Positions 8,019 to 15,995 of a stretch of DNA of 16,270 nt are shown here, piece after piece. This stretch comes from Hodarchaeum sp048939265. Lineage in GTDB: Archaea > Asgardarchaeota > Heimdallarchaeia > Hodarchaeales > Hodarchaeaceae. The translations under genes were made by a program, and so were the position numbers. The notes beneath the pieces are model-generated. The model saw nothing but the letters and a program-made list of their open reading frames with translations. It was not told where the DNA came from and did not search any database. Position 1 is the first letter of the stretch, and each line of letters opens with the position of its first letter. The stretch is taken from the NCBI GenBank assembly GCA_048939265.1, contig JBHLPQ010000080.1, positions 1 through 16,270 of the forward strand, read 5' to 3'.

Positions 8019-8755
8019 TTATGGATACAGATACTTTAAGAGAGAAATTCATTAGAAGTGAGGAAGCTCTGAATCGCTTGGGAGATGATACGAAACAACT
8101 AGTATTCACTAGAGTTCAAGATTTAAAAGAATCGAAAGATTATCTTGAAACTCTAATCAAAGAAAAAGAAGCTGTCGATACTCAGATTACGGAACAGGAA
8201 GCTAAAATTTCTTCTCTTCAAGAAGAAATAAATTCTAAGGCAAATTTAAAAGAAGAACTCATTAGGAAGCAAACTAATACCTCGGAGGAACTTCAAACAA
8301 AAAGAAATCGGTCTGAAGAAATTCAAGTAGAAAAAAATGACATTGTAGACGCCCTTCAAAAGATCAATGAAGAAATAAACAATTTAAAATCGGAAATCAC
8401 TAATAAAAGAGAGAGAATTGCCTCTTTGACAAAAGAAAATCAAGATTTGGAACTCAAACTAAAAACGGAGATTGAGGAGAAGGAAGCTCAAACTCTAGAA
8501 CTAAGAAAAGAACTCGAGACCTTGAAGGCAGATAATGCAGTTATATCATTTCTCCTAGAGGAATCAGCGGAGGATATCCCTGAAGTTGACATTCTTGCTG
8601 CAGTAATGAAGCTAGGAAAAACATCGAAAGATGAATTGAAGAAAACACTTGAAGGATTGATTTCTCCAGTAATAATAACTCGTACACTAGGTCGAATGGC
8701 TGAAAAAGATTTACTTAACTATGACGAATCTAATGATGTTATATCGATCCGTTAA
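8015..8755 (+). CDS. coiled-coil protein with C-terminal winged-helix-like domain (B)
   Basis: No named family is recognised. Of 246 residues, about 15-170 form an almost uninterrupted, highly charged coiled coil (many E, K, Q and L; no proline). Residues about 176-246 resemble a winged helix: IPEVDILAAVMKLGKTSKDEL, a helix ending ITRTLGRMAEKDLLNY, and a short strand NDVISIR. The layout matches the preceding protein, although sequence similarity is weak. The longest frame begins with a TTG at 8015 that overlaps the previous stop by four bases. An ATG at 8021 with AAAGGTG about eight nt upstream is the more likely start. The tight junction indicates translational coupling and roughly equal synthesis. 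The pair likely acts as a complex; the function is unknown. Confidence 0.85.
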   Translation: MIMDTDTLREKFIRSEEALNRLGDDTKQLVFTRVQDLKESKDYLETLIKEKEAVDTQITEQEAKISSLQEEINSKANLKEELIRKQTNTSEELQTKRNRSEEIQVEKNDIVDALQKINEEINNLKSEITNKRERIASLTKENQDLELKLKTEIEEKEAQTLELRKELETLKADNAVISFLLEESAEDIPEVDILAAVMKLGKTSKDELKKTLEGLISPVIITRTLGRMAEKDLLNYDESNDVISIR

Positions 8756-8778
8756 ATCCAAAGGGTGGCATATTCCAG

Positions 8779-9807
8779 TTGTCAGAAGGATCAACCCAGG
8801 AGAATGAATGGGAATTTTATAGACCATTAAAATCAGGAAAACTTCAATGTCTTGCTTGTCCTAGACATTGTCAACTCTCAGAGAATGAAATTGGTTGGTG
8901 TGGAGCACGTATAAATGAAAACGGAAGAATAGGCCCACGCACTTATGGATTAATTTCGTCGCGCGCAATCGACCCTATTGAAAAAAAGCCTCTATATCAT
9001 TTCCTCCCAGGAACGGGGATTCTATCAATTGGTTCCCATGGTTGTAATATGGGATGTCTTCATTGTCAAAATTATTCGATTTCAATGAATCGTAGAATTT
9101 CTTCACTAATGAAGATGATGCCTAAAGAGCTAGTACAAAAAGCTCTAGCTGAAAACGTTCCATCGATTGCCTCAACGTATAATGAACCAATGATAGCTTT
9201 CGAATATGTCCGAGATATTGCAAAAATCGCCCATACACACAATTTACGAATGGTAGTCGTAGACAATGGATATATCACGAAAAGACTGGCTGAAAAGTTG
9301 AGTACACTGATTGATGCAGCAAATATAGATATTAAAGGCTTTTCAACCAAATTTTACAAGGAGATCTGTAGCTCACCTTCTTGGAAGCCAGTTTTAAAGA
9401 CCTGTGAGATTTTCCACAAGGCGAGAGTTCATTTAGAAATTACCAACCTGGTAATTCCAACAAAAAATGACTCTATGGAGATGATCCGAGAAATGTGTGA
9501 GTGGATTTTGAATACCCTTGGTCCTAATGTTCCATTACATTTCTCACGATTCCATCCTGATTACAGACTAAGAAATTTACCTTTAACACCTATCAAAACA
9601 TTAGAAGCAGCATATAACCTAGCAAAAAATGTTGGGCTAAATTATGTTTATCTAGGAAATGTAAGGAGCCATAAAGGGAATGATACATACTGTCATCATT
9701 GCAATACTCTCTTAATCCAAAGAGCAGGTTTTTATACAGAGATCCGAGATTTATCAGAAGGAAAATGCGAAAAATGTGGTTCCCCCATACCTGGGGTATT
9801 TGTTTAA
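8779..9807 (+). CDS. amrS: AmmeMemoRadiSam-system radical SAM enzyme (AmrS-like)
   Basis: A 342-residue radical SAM protein of the group annotated as pyruvate-formate-lyase-activating-like, or AmrS. An N-terminal zinc-ribbon-like cluster has cysteines at 24, 27, 31 and 41. The radical SAM cluster motif CX3CX2C is at 89, 93 and 96 (CNMGCLHC) and binds the 4Fe-4S cluster that cleaves S-adenosylmethionine. YNEPMIAFEY near 134-143 and DIKG near 184-187 are further family signatures. The C terminus carries two CX2C pairs. Family members often occur with AMMECR1 and Memo proteins; neither gene is in this window, and the substrate is unknown. The start is a TTG at 8779 with GGGTGG upstream, 23 nt after the coiled-coil gene B stop, so it may be cotranscribed with the coiled-coil pair. 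The stop faces the JAMM gene across seven nt. Confidence 0.9.
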   Translation: MSEGSTQENEWEFYRPLKSGKLQCLACPRHCQLSENEIGWCGARINENGRIGPRTYGLISSRAIDPIEKKPLYHFLPGTGILSIGSHGCNMGCLHCQNYSISMNRRISSLMKMMPKELVQKALAENVPSIASTYNEPMIAFEYVRDIAKIAHTHNLRMVVVDNGYITKRLAEKLSTLIDAANIDIKGFSTKFYKEICSSPSWKPVLKTCEIFHKARVHLEITNLVIPTKNDSMEMIREMCEWILNTLGPNVPLHFSRFHPDYRLRNLPLTPIKTLEAAYNLAKNVGLNYVYLGNVRSHKGNDTYCHHCNTLLIQRAGFYTEIRDLSEGKCEKCGSPIPGVFV

Positions 9808-9814
9808 ACTGGTA

Positions 9815-10252
9815 TTAACCTTTAATTATTGTAAAAGGGATATTAACAATTTTAGAATCTAATAGAGAAAAGATTACAAGTTGAGATCGCATTTCTTTCC
9901 CTTTCCATCCACCAATTAGCCACATATACGGATATGGCCAATAATGCATGTAGTGAAGATCTTTTTGTGATGGATAGAGTTCTCCACCTATAGGATGACT
10001 GTGAAATATCCCAACAAACATTTCCCTCTTTTTTTCGTGTTGTTGAATCTCTTCATACAACACCTCATAGTCTAGGGAAAAACTAGTTGCTGAATTATCC
10101 AAGTTAGGTGTTGTCACGAACGATCTGACCTCAGTTCGACCCCTTGAATGAATCCCAAAACAAAGACCAACAACTTCAATCTTAGGTTTTTTTGTCAGAA
10201 TGGTCATTATTTGATGATAAACAGTTTCAAGTAATATTGCTTCTTTATGCAT
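9815..10252 (-). CDS. JAB1/MPN/Mov34 (JAMM) metalloprotease
   Basis: A 145-residue single-domain JAMM protein. JAMM enzymes use zinc to cut isopeptide or peptide bonds next to ubiquitin-like tags; archaeal versions remove SAMP-type modifiers or process sulfur carriers. The catalytic glutamate is E26 (EVVGLCFG), the zinc histidines are H84 and H86 (HSHP), and S95 and D98 complete the motif (PSQKD). Eight residues separate H86 from S95, one more than the usual seven. The ATG at 10252 has GGGGAG six nt upstream. It lies 38 nt after the CPSF-type nuclease stop and is probably cotranscribed with it. There is no RadC helix-hairpin-helix and no ubiquitin-like gene nearby, so the substrate cannot be named. 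Confidence 0.88.
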   Translation of the reverse strand: MHKEAILLETVYHQIMTILTKKPKIEVVGLCFGIHSRGRTEVRSFVTTPNLDNSATSFSLDYEVLYEEIQQHEKKREMFVGIFHSHPIGGELYPSQKDLHYMHYWPYPYMWLIGGWKGKEMRSQLVIFSLLDSKIVNIPFTIIKG

Positions 10253-10290
10253 TAAATACTCCCCTTATTAAACACAATTAGAATTACCAT

Positions 10291-11673
10291 TCATGGATAT
10301 TCGTGTAATACTTCTTTAGAGGATAAAATCGTTACATTCTGATTATATCCCTCAAGCGCCTGGTAAAAAGCATGTTGAGCTTCAGGGTCACCATGAATCG
10401 CATATACAAAAGAAGGTGAACCGTAACGAACCATTTGGATTAGTCCTTCTAATGAGGTATGACCAGAAAAATTGAACCTTTTTACTTCAAGATCTAAAGA
10501 CACATTGAAAAACTGCCCGAATCCATTATCCAAGGTGAAATTTTTCTTTCCAGATAAAATATCTGATCCGAGAGTGCCTTCAACTTGATATCCTACAATA
10601 TATAATCCGTTGAGCGAATTATTTCCTCCAAATCGGAGGTAGTCATACACAGGACCACCCTCAAGCATTCCTGAAGTGGTTAATATTATGCTTCTCTTGT
10701 CTTGAGTTACTAATTTTTCTCGCTTCTTTCCCCTTTTTCCTGTATAAGAAACTTCATCAATCGTCCTTATCCCTTCATGCTCAAATGGAGTCCGGTATCC
10801 TTTTTCTTCAAGCTCCATGAGAATCCGCGGGGAGACCCATTTTTCATTCAAATATTTTTGATAAATCATGTTCATATCGAGGATCATTCCGTCTATATAG
10901 AGGGGAAACTTATGAAGAAAGGAATCAAAATCACTTATGAGGTATGCCTGTATTTCTTGACTTCTCCCTAATGCAAAAGAAGGAATAATTGCTTTCCCAC
11001 CACGTGAATAACACTTTAGCAATGATTTTGTCAGGTTTGCTGTAACTAATTTTCTACTGCTGCTGATTTCACGATTGGCATTTGTAGTTTCAGTTATCAA
11101 GACATCTATAGGTTCATCAGGATCGGGGTAGACAATAGGATCATGGTAAGGAGTTTTAGCATCATTGAAATCCCCAGTATAAAGAATCAATGTTCCTTCC
11201 CAATCGAGAAGAATGGTAGCACTACCTAAGATATGGCTAGCATCAAGAAACTCAGCTGTGATGCCATCAGCAATTACAAACTTTCGGTGATAATTATGTG
11301 TGTCAGTTTTTGCAAGTGCTGAATGTAAGTGAGAGATACCATAGTGATGAGGACCTTCAATTTTTAAATGATCTTTCCAAAGGATTTCCGTAATGTCTTT
11401 TGTTGGGGTAGTACAATGTACCAATCCTTGGTATCCAGCCCGGTATAGTGCTGGAATGTAGGCAGAATGATCGATATGGGCATGAGATAATAATACAGAG
11501 TCTATTTCGTTGCTAAAAGCATCCACTCCTTCAGGTGGAGTAGAAAGTAGTCCAGTTCTCCGTGGATGGAGTTGTATTCCAGCATCTAAAAGAACCCTGT
11601 GGTCACGATCGGAAATCATGACACAAGATTTTCCCACCGAATCGGCTGCGCCAAATACTGTAATCTCTAGCAT
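10291..11673 (-). CDS. metallo-beta-lactamase/beta-CASP ribonuclease, CPSF-like without KH domains
   Basis: A 460-residue CPSF73-type nuclease that should cut RNA endo- and/or 5'-exonucleolytically. The metallo-beta-lactamase core has HAHIDH at 64-69, H147 (DASHILGS) and the metal aspartate in YTGDF near 168. The beta-CASP insert follows: the acidic motif LITETT near 192, PSFALGRSQE near 230, TTSGMLEGGP near 333, then the histidine motifs FSGHTS and YAIHGDPEA near the C terminus. It starts straight into the lactamase fold, so it lacks the N-terminal KH domains of the archaeal termination factor aCPSF1 and matches the KH-less aCPSF2 group. RNase J is less likely because the motif wording fits CPSF better. 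It is the first gene of a pair with the JAMM protein. GGAG stands about 13 nt before the ATG. Confidence 0.88.
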   Translation of the reverse strand: MLEITVFGAADSVGKSCVMISDRDHRVLLDAGIQLHPRRTGLLSTPPEGVDAFSNEIDSVLLSHAHIDHSAYIPALYRAGYQGLVHCTTPTKDITEILWKDHLKIEGPHHYGISHLHSALAKTDTHNYHRKFVIADGITAEFLDASHILGSATILLDWEGTLILYTGDFNDAKTPYHDPIVYPDPDEPIDVLITETTNANREISSSRKLVTANLTKSLLKCYSRGGKAIIPSFALGRSQEIQAYLISDFDSFLHKFPLYIDGMILDMNMIYQKYLNEKWVSPRILMELEEKGYRTPFEHEGIRTIDEVSYTGKRGKKREKLVTQDKRSIILTTSGMLEGGPVYDYLRFGGNNSLNGLYIVGYQVEGTLGSDILSGKKNFTLDNGFGQFFNVSLDLEVKRFNFSGHTSLEGLIQMVRYGSPSFVYAIHGDPEAQHAFYQALEGYNQNVTILSSKEVLHEYP

Positions 11674-11810
11674 ATCTCAACTTGTCTCCTTGACTGTTTT
11701 TTGATGGGAACACATCACGCTTCCATTGAAGAAAGAAATTTTGTAGTTTTGCTTTCAGAAAACAGAGAGCTACTAAAAACCAATGTAAGGTTGGATTTTT
11801 TTTATTTTAA

Positions 11811-11889
11811 TTGTATATCATTAAAGAAAACGGTTCCTCTAAGGAAAAACCTAAAAGCACAAATGATGTTTTGAATTTACTGAGCAAAA
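11811..11889 (+). promoter_or_regulatory. probable promoter and leader of the NfeD-like gene
   Basis: TTGTATATCA at 11811-11820 is TATA-like and would give a start near 11840, so a leader of about 50 nt. A short inverted repeat lies at the expected start (TTCCT at 11834-11838, AGGAA at 11842-11846). No clear Shine-Dalgarno precedes the ATG at 11890; GAG six nt upstream is weak. The same 216-nt gap must also hold the promoter of the divergent CPSF-type gene. Confidence 0.25.
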
Positions 11890-12600
11890 ATGACTGTAGA
11901 TCCTGAACAAGTTCCTCTATCAGGAATCCCTATTGGCATTTTTTTGATGTTTATAGGATCATTACTCGAATTTCCTGCACTTTATAATATTGGCTTCCTT
12001 ATTTTCATACTTTCTGTTGTTGTCGTGTTTGTACAATGGTTGGTGAGTGGAGGTGCTGTTGAACTTCTAAATTGGCTTCCATTAATAATTATCCTGGCCA
12101 TAATCCTAACATTGAGTAGTGATTTTGTTTCTCAATCTGCTGAAACGCAAGTTTTTACTTGGCCCCTGATAATAATCGTTTTAATATTTATTATCGCCTT
12201 CTTCAGTACACAGGGGGGTGATCTGAGTTTTATCATCCCTTTTTTACCAATTGTGCTTGGTATAGGGCTTCTAGGATTCATTGGCGGAATAATATTCTGG
12301 AATGATCCTGTTCGTGGATTAGCTTATAGTATTGGCTTATTAGGGATTTTTATTATGCTAATCTGGCTCAGAGTTCGGGGTTCACAACAAAAAATACCTG
12401 TAGCTGGAGATAAAACACATCTAATCGGGCAGAATGGAAAAACAATATCTTTAGTCTCTCCTAAAGCAGAGGGACGAGTAAAAATAGGAGGAGCTATTTG
12501 GAAAGCTCAATCAGACATTCCAATCGATGAGAATGAACCAATTGTAGTCGTGGGAATTGCAGAAAATCAACTAGTCTTGAGAATCGAACCTCTAAAATAA
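11890..12600 (+). CDS. NfeD-like integral membrane protein
   Basis: A 236-residue membrane protein with about six hydrophobic helices (roughly 12-29, 33-52, 62-78, 90-106, 113-133, 143-161) followed by a cytosolic OB-fold domain at about 175-236 (LIGQNGKTISLVSPKAEGRV, GAIWKAQS, PIVVVGIAENQLVLRIEPL), the NfeD C-terminal domain. NfeD proteins usually accompany stomatin/SPFH scaffolding proteins and are thought to organise membrane microdomains. No stomatin gene is present here and there is no N-terminal ClpP-like protease domain, so this is the short form. The ATG at 11890 is the only sensible start before the first helix. The stop is followed by a T6 run at 12605-12610. It stands alone between a divergent nuclease gene and a tRNA. 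Confidence 0.82.
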   Translation: MTVDPEQVPLSGIPIGIFLMFIGSLLEFPALYNIGFLIFILSVVVVFVQWLVSGGAVELLNWLPLIIILAIILTLSSDFVSQSAETQVFTWPLIIIVLIFIIAFFSTQGGDLSFIIPFLPIVLGIGLLGFIGGIIFWNDPVRGLAYSIGLLGIFIMLIWLRVRGSQQKIPVAGDKTHLIGQNGKTISLVSPKAEGRVKIGGAIWKAQSDIPIDENEPIVVVGIAENQLVLRIEPLK

Positions 12601-12604
12601 TCCC

Positions 12605-12610
12605 TTTTTT
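12605..12610 (+). terminator. possible oligo-T terminator after the NfeD-like gene
   Basis: A T6 run lies a few nt after the NfeD stop. Archaeal RNA polymerase terminates at oligo-T tracts without a hairpin, so this may end the transcript. The evidence is the T run and its position only. Confidence 0.3.
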
Positions 12611-12665
12611 CCAACCACATCAGGAAGTATAACTCAAAATTCTTATTAGAAGTTGAAAATATTCG

Positions 12666-12681
12666 TTTATCTATCTTAAAA
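12666..12681 (+). promoter_or_regulatory. possible TATA element for tRNA-Val
   Basis: An AT-rich block (TTTATCTATCTTAAAA) ends 18 nt before the mature tRNA 5' end, and its centre lies about 26 nt upstream, a usual archaeal TATA position if the leader is very short. Confidence 0.3.
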
Positions 12682-12699
12682 GAAAGCTGAAAACGATTT

Positions 12700-12773
12700 G
12701 GGCCGGTGGTCTAGCCTGGTATGACGGCTGCCTCACACGCAGCAAATCGATGGTTCAAATCCGTCCCGGCCCA
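12700..12773 (+). tRNA. tRNA-Val (anticodon CAC)
   Basis: The cloverleaf closes fully. The acceptor stem GGGCCGG pairs perfectly with CCGGCCC. The anticodon stem GCTGC/GCAGC encloses loop CTCACAC with anticodon CAC at 12734-12736, reading GUG valine codons. The T arm GATGG/CCGTC closes TTCAAAT with one G-U pair. The discriminator is A at 12773. CCA is not encoded. There is no intron. The tRNA sits between the NfeD-like gene and the convergent HhH-MutS gene. Confidence 0.96.
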
Positions 12774-12803
12774 TTGTTAATTAGCGGTTTAAAGCTTTCT
12801 TTT

Positions 12804-15011
12804 TCAAGATTCAAATGCTTCAAGTATATATGAATATATTTCTTTTTCAGTACCTTTTGAGATTTGTTGTAATCTTCTAACAATCAATTCTGGGGTAGAT
12901 TTAGCATATTGGTTATAGATAGGTGTCCGATTAACAATTAGTTCAAGATCTTTTGACAGTCCTTGTGCTTCAATACCATCGATTCGGAGTCTCTCCTTGG
13001 TATATTCTCCGATTAATTGCGCTAAGTGGGTTACGAATACTCCGACTGAATTTGGTGATCGTCCTAAGAGGTCTAGAAAAGCAGCAATTACCCGAGCGGA
13101 AGCACCTGGTTCCGACATACTTTCCATTTCGTCAGCTAATACTAATCGAGAATTAGGACTCATAATCATTTGTGATAACGTTCTTAACGTGCTTTCAAAA
13201 GCACCAGCATCCATTTGTCCAGAAGCTTTCCGATAATAATGTAATTCATTAAAACCTCCCAATTTGGCTTGTTTACACGGAATTGGGAGCCCCATTTGAC
13301 CTAAAATAACTAATATAGCAATCGTCACAATTAAAGTTGTCTTTCCTCCACTATTTGCCCCTGAAAGAAGAATGATTCGTTCCCCATCTACTCTGCCAGT
13401 TATCTGTCCAATCTCTCCTATTGCATATGAGACTGGTTCGACTTTCAACATGCCACGTTGTTCTTGTTGAATTAAAAACAAATTTCTACTTTCCTCTACT
13501 AAGAGTCCTGTCCCCTGACCTTCAACAAGTTGTGGAAGAACCAGATTATATGAGAAAGCAAATTTTCCAATCATTAGCAAGAAATCTAATTCTAACATAT
13601 AATTCAATGCAGCCTTGGCAATGTTTTCAAATCGTTTCAAAGATTTAGCTAGTGTAACTTTGAGTTCGAAAGCTTTAATTGCCCTAGATTGCCTTAAATG
13701 AGTTTTTATACGATTGACTACATCATCGACAGGATCGACGGGGTATTGGAGTTCTCTTGGGAAAATACCTGTGAGATAATCTGTCTCGTCATGTCTTAAT
13801 TCTAATTTCTGAACGAGGTTTTCCTCCGCTTTGGTAACAATTTCTTCAACTGCTAAATATAATTCATCATCCAGGTATTCACGTAATTCTGCCCTTCCGC
13901 TATCTCTGGAATATCTTTGATCCTCCTCTCCCATACCTTTGAGAAGAGCAAGAATCTTTTCTCCTTCCAAATGAACAGTGGTATCCTGGAGTGTTTTCTC
14001 CAAATCCTCATTTAACTTCAACAGTACCTCACTTAAACTGTTATCGAAGCTCTGCTCCGCATTTAAAAGGCGTGAATATTCTTTATTAAATACCTGTGTT
14101 GGTTCACCTGACTCTTCTAGGTTTGAAAGCTCATTACCCATCTCAATGACTAAATCAAGATCCAATTCCCCGTTGATTGATATTAATTCCAGTGGAGAAA
14201 TGGTTTTAAGTAATTTTGCAACCCTAGAAATTGATTCAAGAGTTTTCTTATTATTTGCAAAAAAGGCTAGGGTTTTTTCTGGGATTATCCTGATTAAATC
14301 ATTACGTTGAGTCTCTGCAATTGTTATAACATTAGATATTTCTTCTTCAAGCAAGATATCTGAACCAATCCAAATAACTTCATCATAACTTCCAAGAACC
14401 CCTGAAATTTGTTCAATTTCTTCGATGAAGAGAATTTCACAATGTTTACCAATCTCTTTAGTTAGGAGTTCTTCATATATCTGCTTATCTGCCGTGGCAA
14501 TAACACGTGCAGCTGTATCCAAATGATTTATTTGCTCCTTAAGCGGAGAAAGGTTCCTAAAAAGTTTATCATAGTCTTTGAAAGAATAAGGAGACCTTTC
14601 TATTAAAGATACGAATTTCTGTGCGCGTTGGGTAGCTTTTTGTCGTAATTTGATTTTGTCTACAGCCGAAATTGGTAATGGAAAGAATAGATATAACTTC
14701 GATCTGGAATACACTGTATTGGCAAATTTCGAGATTATATCGATAGTACGATTATAAAGGAGGACAGCATCTTCTGTTCTTAAGAAATTCTGAATCTGCT
14801 CCCCAGTTTCTTGGAAATGAAGGTTACGACACATACTCAGAGCAAATCTTTCTCCAATTCCCTCAATGGAGGATATTTCTGCTATTCGAGATTCACGTAA
14901 TGCCGTAAGAGCATGATTTTCGCTTTTAAAGTAAGCTTTTAATTTTTCTTCTACTGATGGGCCAATTCCCCGTATATCTCGAAGATTTTTTACACTCAAA
15001 GCAGGTCCCAT
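12804..15011 (-). CDS. MutS-like ATPase with N-terminal helix-hairpin-helix motifs
   Basis: A 735-residue protein of the archaeal HhH-MutS group, related to MutS2/MutS5 in its ATPase part. Two helix-hairpin-helix motifs (about 9-28, IRGIGPSVEEKL, and 46-65, IEGIGERFAL) suggest binding of branched or structured DNA. The middle (about 300-480) contains a MutS-like helical core and lever. The C-terminal ABC-type ATPase has Walker A GANSGGKTT at 551-559, signature-like SGQMDAGAFESTL near 598-610, Walker B LVLADE near 623-628 and the switch histidine FVTHL. There is no N-terminal mismatch-recognition domain (no F-x-E) and no C-terminal Smr nuclease, so it is neither a canonical mismatch sensor nor full MutS2. 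Roles in recombination or collision control are inferred from relatives. It lies 72 nt downstream of the SNM1-like gene on the same strand. No strong ribosome-binding site precedes the ATG. Confidence 0.88.
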   Translation of the reverse strand: MGPALSVKNLRDIRGIGPSVEEKLKAYFKSENHALTALRESRIAEISSIEGIGERFALSMCRNLHFQETGEQIQNFLRTEDAVLLYNRTIDIISKFANTVYSRSKLYLFFPLPISAVDKIKLRQKATQRAQKFVSLIERSPYSFKDYDKLFRNLSPLKEQINHLDTAARVIATADKQIYEELLTKEIGKHCEILFIEEIEQISGVLGSYDEVIWIGSDILLEEEISNVITIAETQRNDLIRIIPEKTLAFFANNKKTLESISRVAKLLKTISPLELISINGELDLDLVIEMGNELSNLEESGEPTQVFNKEYSRLLNAEQSFDNSLSEVLLKLNEDLEKTLQDTTVHLEGEKILALLKGMGEEDQRYSRDSGRAELREYLDDELYLAVEEIVTKAEENLVQKLELRHDETDYLTGIFPRELQYPVDPVDDVVNRIKTHLRQSRAIKAFELKVTLAKSLKRFENIAKAALNYMLELDFLLMIGKFAFSYNLVLPQLVEGQGTGLLVEESRNLFLIQQEQRGMLKVEPVSYAIGEIGQITGRVDGERIILLSGANSGGKTTLIVTIAILVILGQMGLPIPCKQAKLGGFNELHYYRKASGQMDAGAFESTLRTLSQMIMSPNSRLVLADEMESMSEPGASARVIAAFLDLLGRSPNSVGVFVTHLAQLIGEYTKERLRIDGIEAQGLSKDLELIVNRTPIYNQYAKSTPELIVRRLQQISKGTEKEIYSYILEAFES

Positions 15012-15058
15012 TCATGTTGGATTGTTAATTTGGGAGAATTCTAAATGACTTTTTTGCC

Positions 15059-15070
15059 TTTTTTAAAAAA
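15059..15070 (-). promoter_or_regulatory. possible TATA element for the HhH-MutS gene
   Basis: A 12-bp T6A6 palindrome lies 48-59 nt upstream of the ATG at 15011, where it could act as a TATA box giving a leader of about 30 nt. It sits in an A-rich (minus strand) stretch, so chance is a real alternative. Confidence 0.25.
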
Positions 15071-15083
15071 CTGTCACTTTTTT

Positions 15084-15995
15084 TTAGATTTTTTTAACTT
15101 TTTTTGCATTAACTAGCTCAATGAATTTATGGACCTCAGAATATGAACAGTGATCCGAGTAAGGAAAGAAATTCACGTCTAAATGCTTTTGGTGTAAGCG
15201 TGAAGCCCAACCTGTAGGAGAGATTCTTAGAGCATCAGACATTCTTTCTTGATATTCTTTATCTACGCCATGTAACTTTTCTACTGTTCGACGACTACCA
15301 ACAAAAACTCCTGAATCTCTATCTGTTGTAAAAATATCCCATTCTCCACCAATTTCCTTATATGTTTTTACTTTAAGATCTGGCGCCCAAATTTTCACTT
15401 TTAACGCATCACTGATGGTTTTTAGTAGCTTTTCTTTTCCAATTTGATAAGAAGAAATCCATACATCTCTTAATGGATAATTTCCCTCGGATAAGATAAG
15501 GGTAATAATTTCTGAAATAATATCTTCTCTTGTAGGAAATCGAAATATCGGATCAATTCCATAAGTATAATCGACCCAGAGATGATCAGGTCCTTGAATC
15601 AATCTGAGTTCATCAATTATTGGAGATCCTAATCGAAAATCACCTGTATAGACCTCTTTTATTCCATCATTTGATTCAATCACAAAAGATAGACTACCAA
15701 CACAATGATTAGCATCAATTGCATGAACTACAAAATTATCAAAGTCTAAGGACTGACTGGATTTGATCTCAAGACATTTTTCTTGAGGGATTCCATACAG
15801 TACTCTAATAGCTGCAGCAGTTTCTTGGGAACAGACTATTGTTGCATCAGGATCAGATAAACTTGATCGGAGACCTGAAGTATGATCTGAGTGAGCGTGT
15901 GATAAGAAAAAAAAACCCGAAGATGGTTTCCGTGGAGTACCCCGGCGAAATGGGAATTCATCAAAGTAGCTTTGAGCTATCGGAGAGAATACCAT
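15084..15995 (-). CDS. SNM1/Pso2/Artemis-like metallo-beta-lactamase nuclease
   Basis: A 303-residue nuclease of the SNM1 branch of metallo-beta-lactamase/beta-CASP enzymes, which act on DNA in crosslink and end repair. It shows HAHSDH at 33-38, the SNM1-type strand IDANHCVGSLSF with H97, YTGDFR with D119, the beta-CASP acidic motif WVDYTYG near 140, FPTREDII near 153, SSYQIGKEKLL near 179 (compare the GTYTIGKEK segment of SNM1 proteins), and the terminal PYSDHCSYSEVHKFIEL motif. The C terminus stops shortly after that motif in a stretch of three A7-A8 runs, so the exact end is open to question. The minus-strand ATG at 15995 is followed immediately by the usual N-terminal strand. It is upstream of the HhH-MutS gene, and the two may serve the same repair process. 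A DNA rather than RNA substrate is inferred from family wording. Confidence 0.82.
   Translation of the reverse strand: MVFSPIAQSYFDEFPFRRGTPRKPSSGFFFLSHAHSDHTSGLRSSLSDPDATIVCSQETAAAIRVLYGIPQEKCLEIKSSQSLDFDNFVVHAIDANHCVGSLSFVIESNDGIKEVYTGDFRLGSPIIDELRLIQGPDHLWVDYTYGIDPIFRFPTREDIISEIITLILSEGNYPLRDVWISSYQIGKEKLLKTISDALKVKIWAPDLKVKTYKEIGGEWDIFTTDRDSGVFVGSRRTVEKLHGVDKEYQERMSDALRISPTGWASRLHQKHLDVNFFPYSDHCSYSEVHKFIELVNAKKVKKI

Noticed and set aside
15078..15105. Three T7-T8 runs on the plus strand as a plus-strand terminator
   Set aside because: No plus-strand gene runs into this place; the runs are the A-rich end of a minus-strand gene. Antisense transcription could not be judged.
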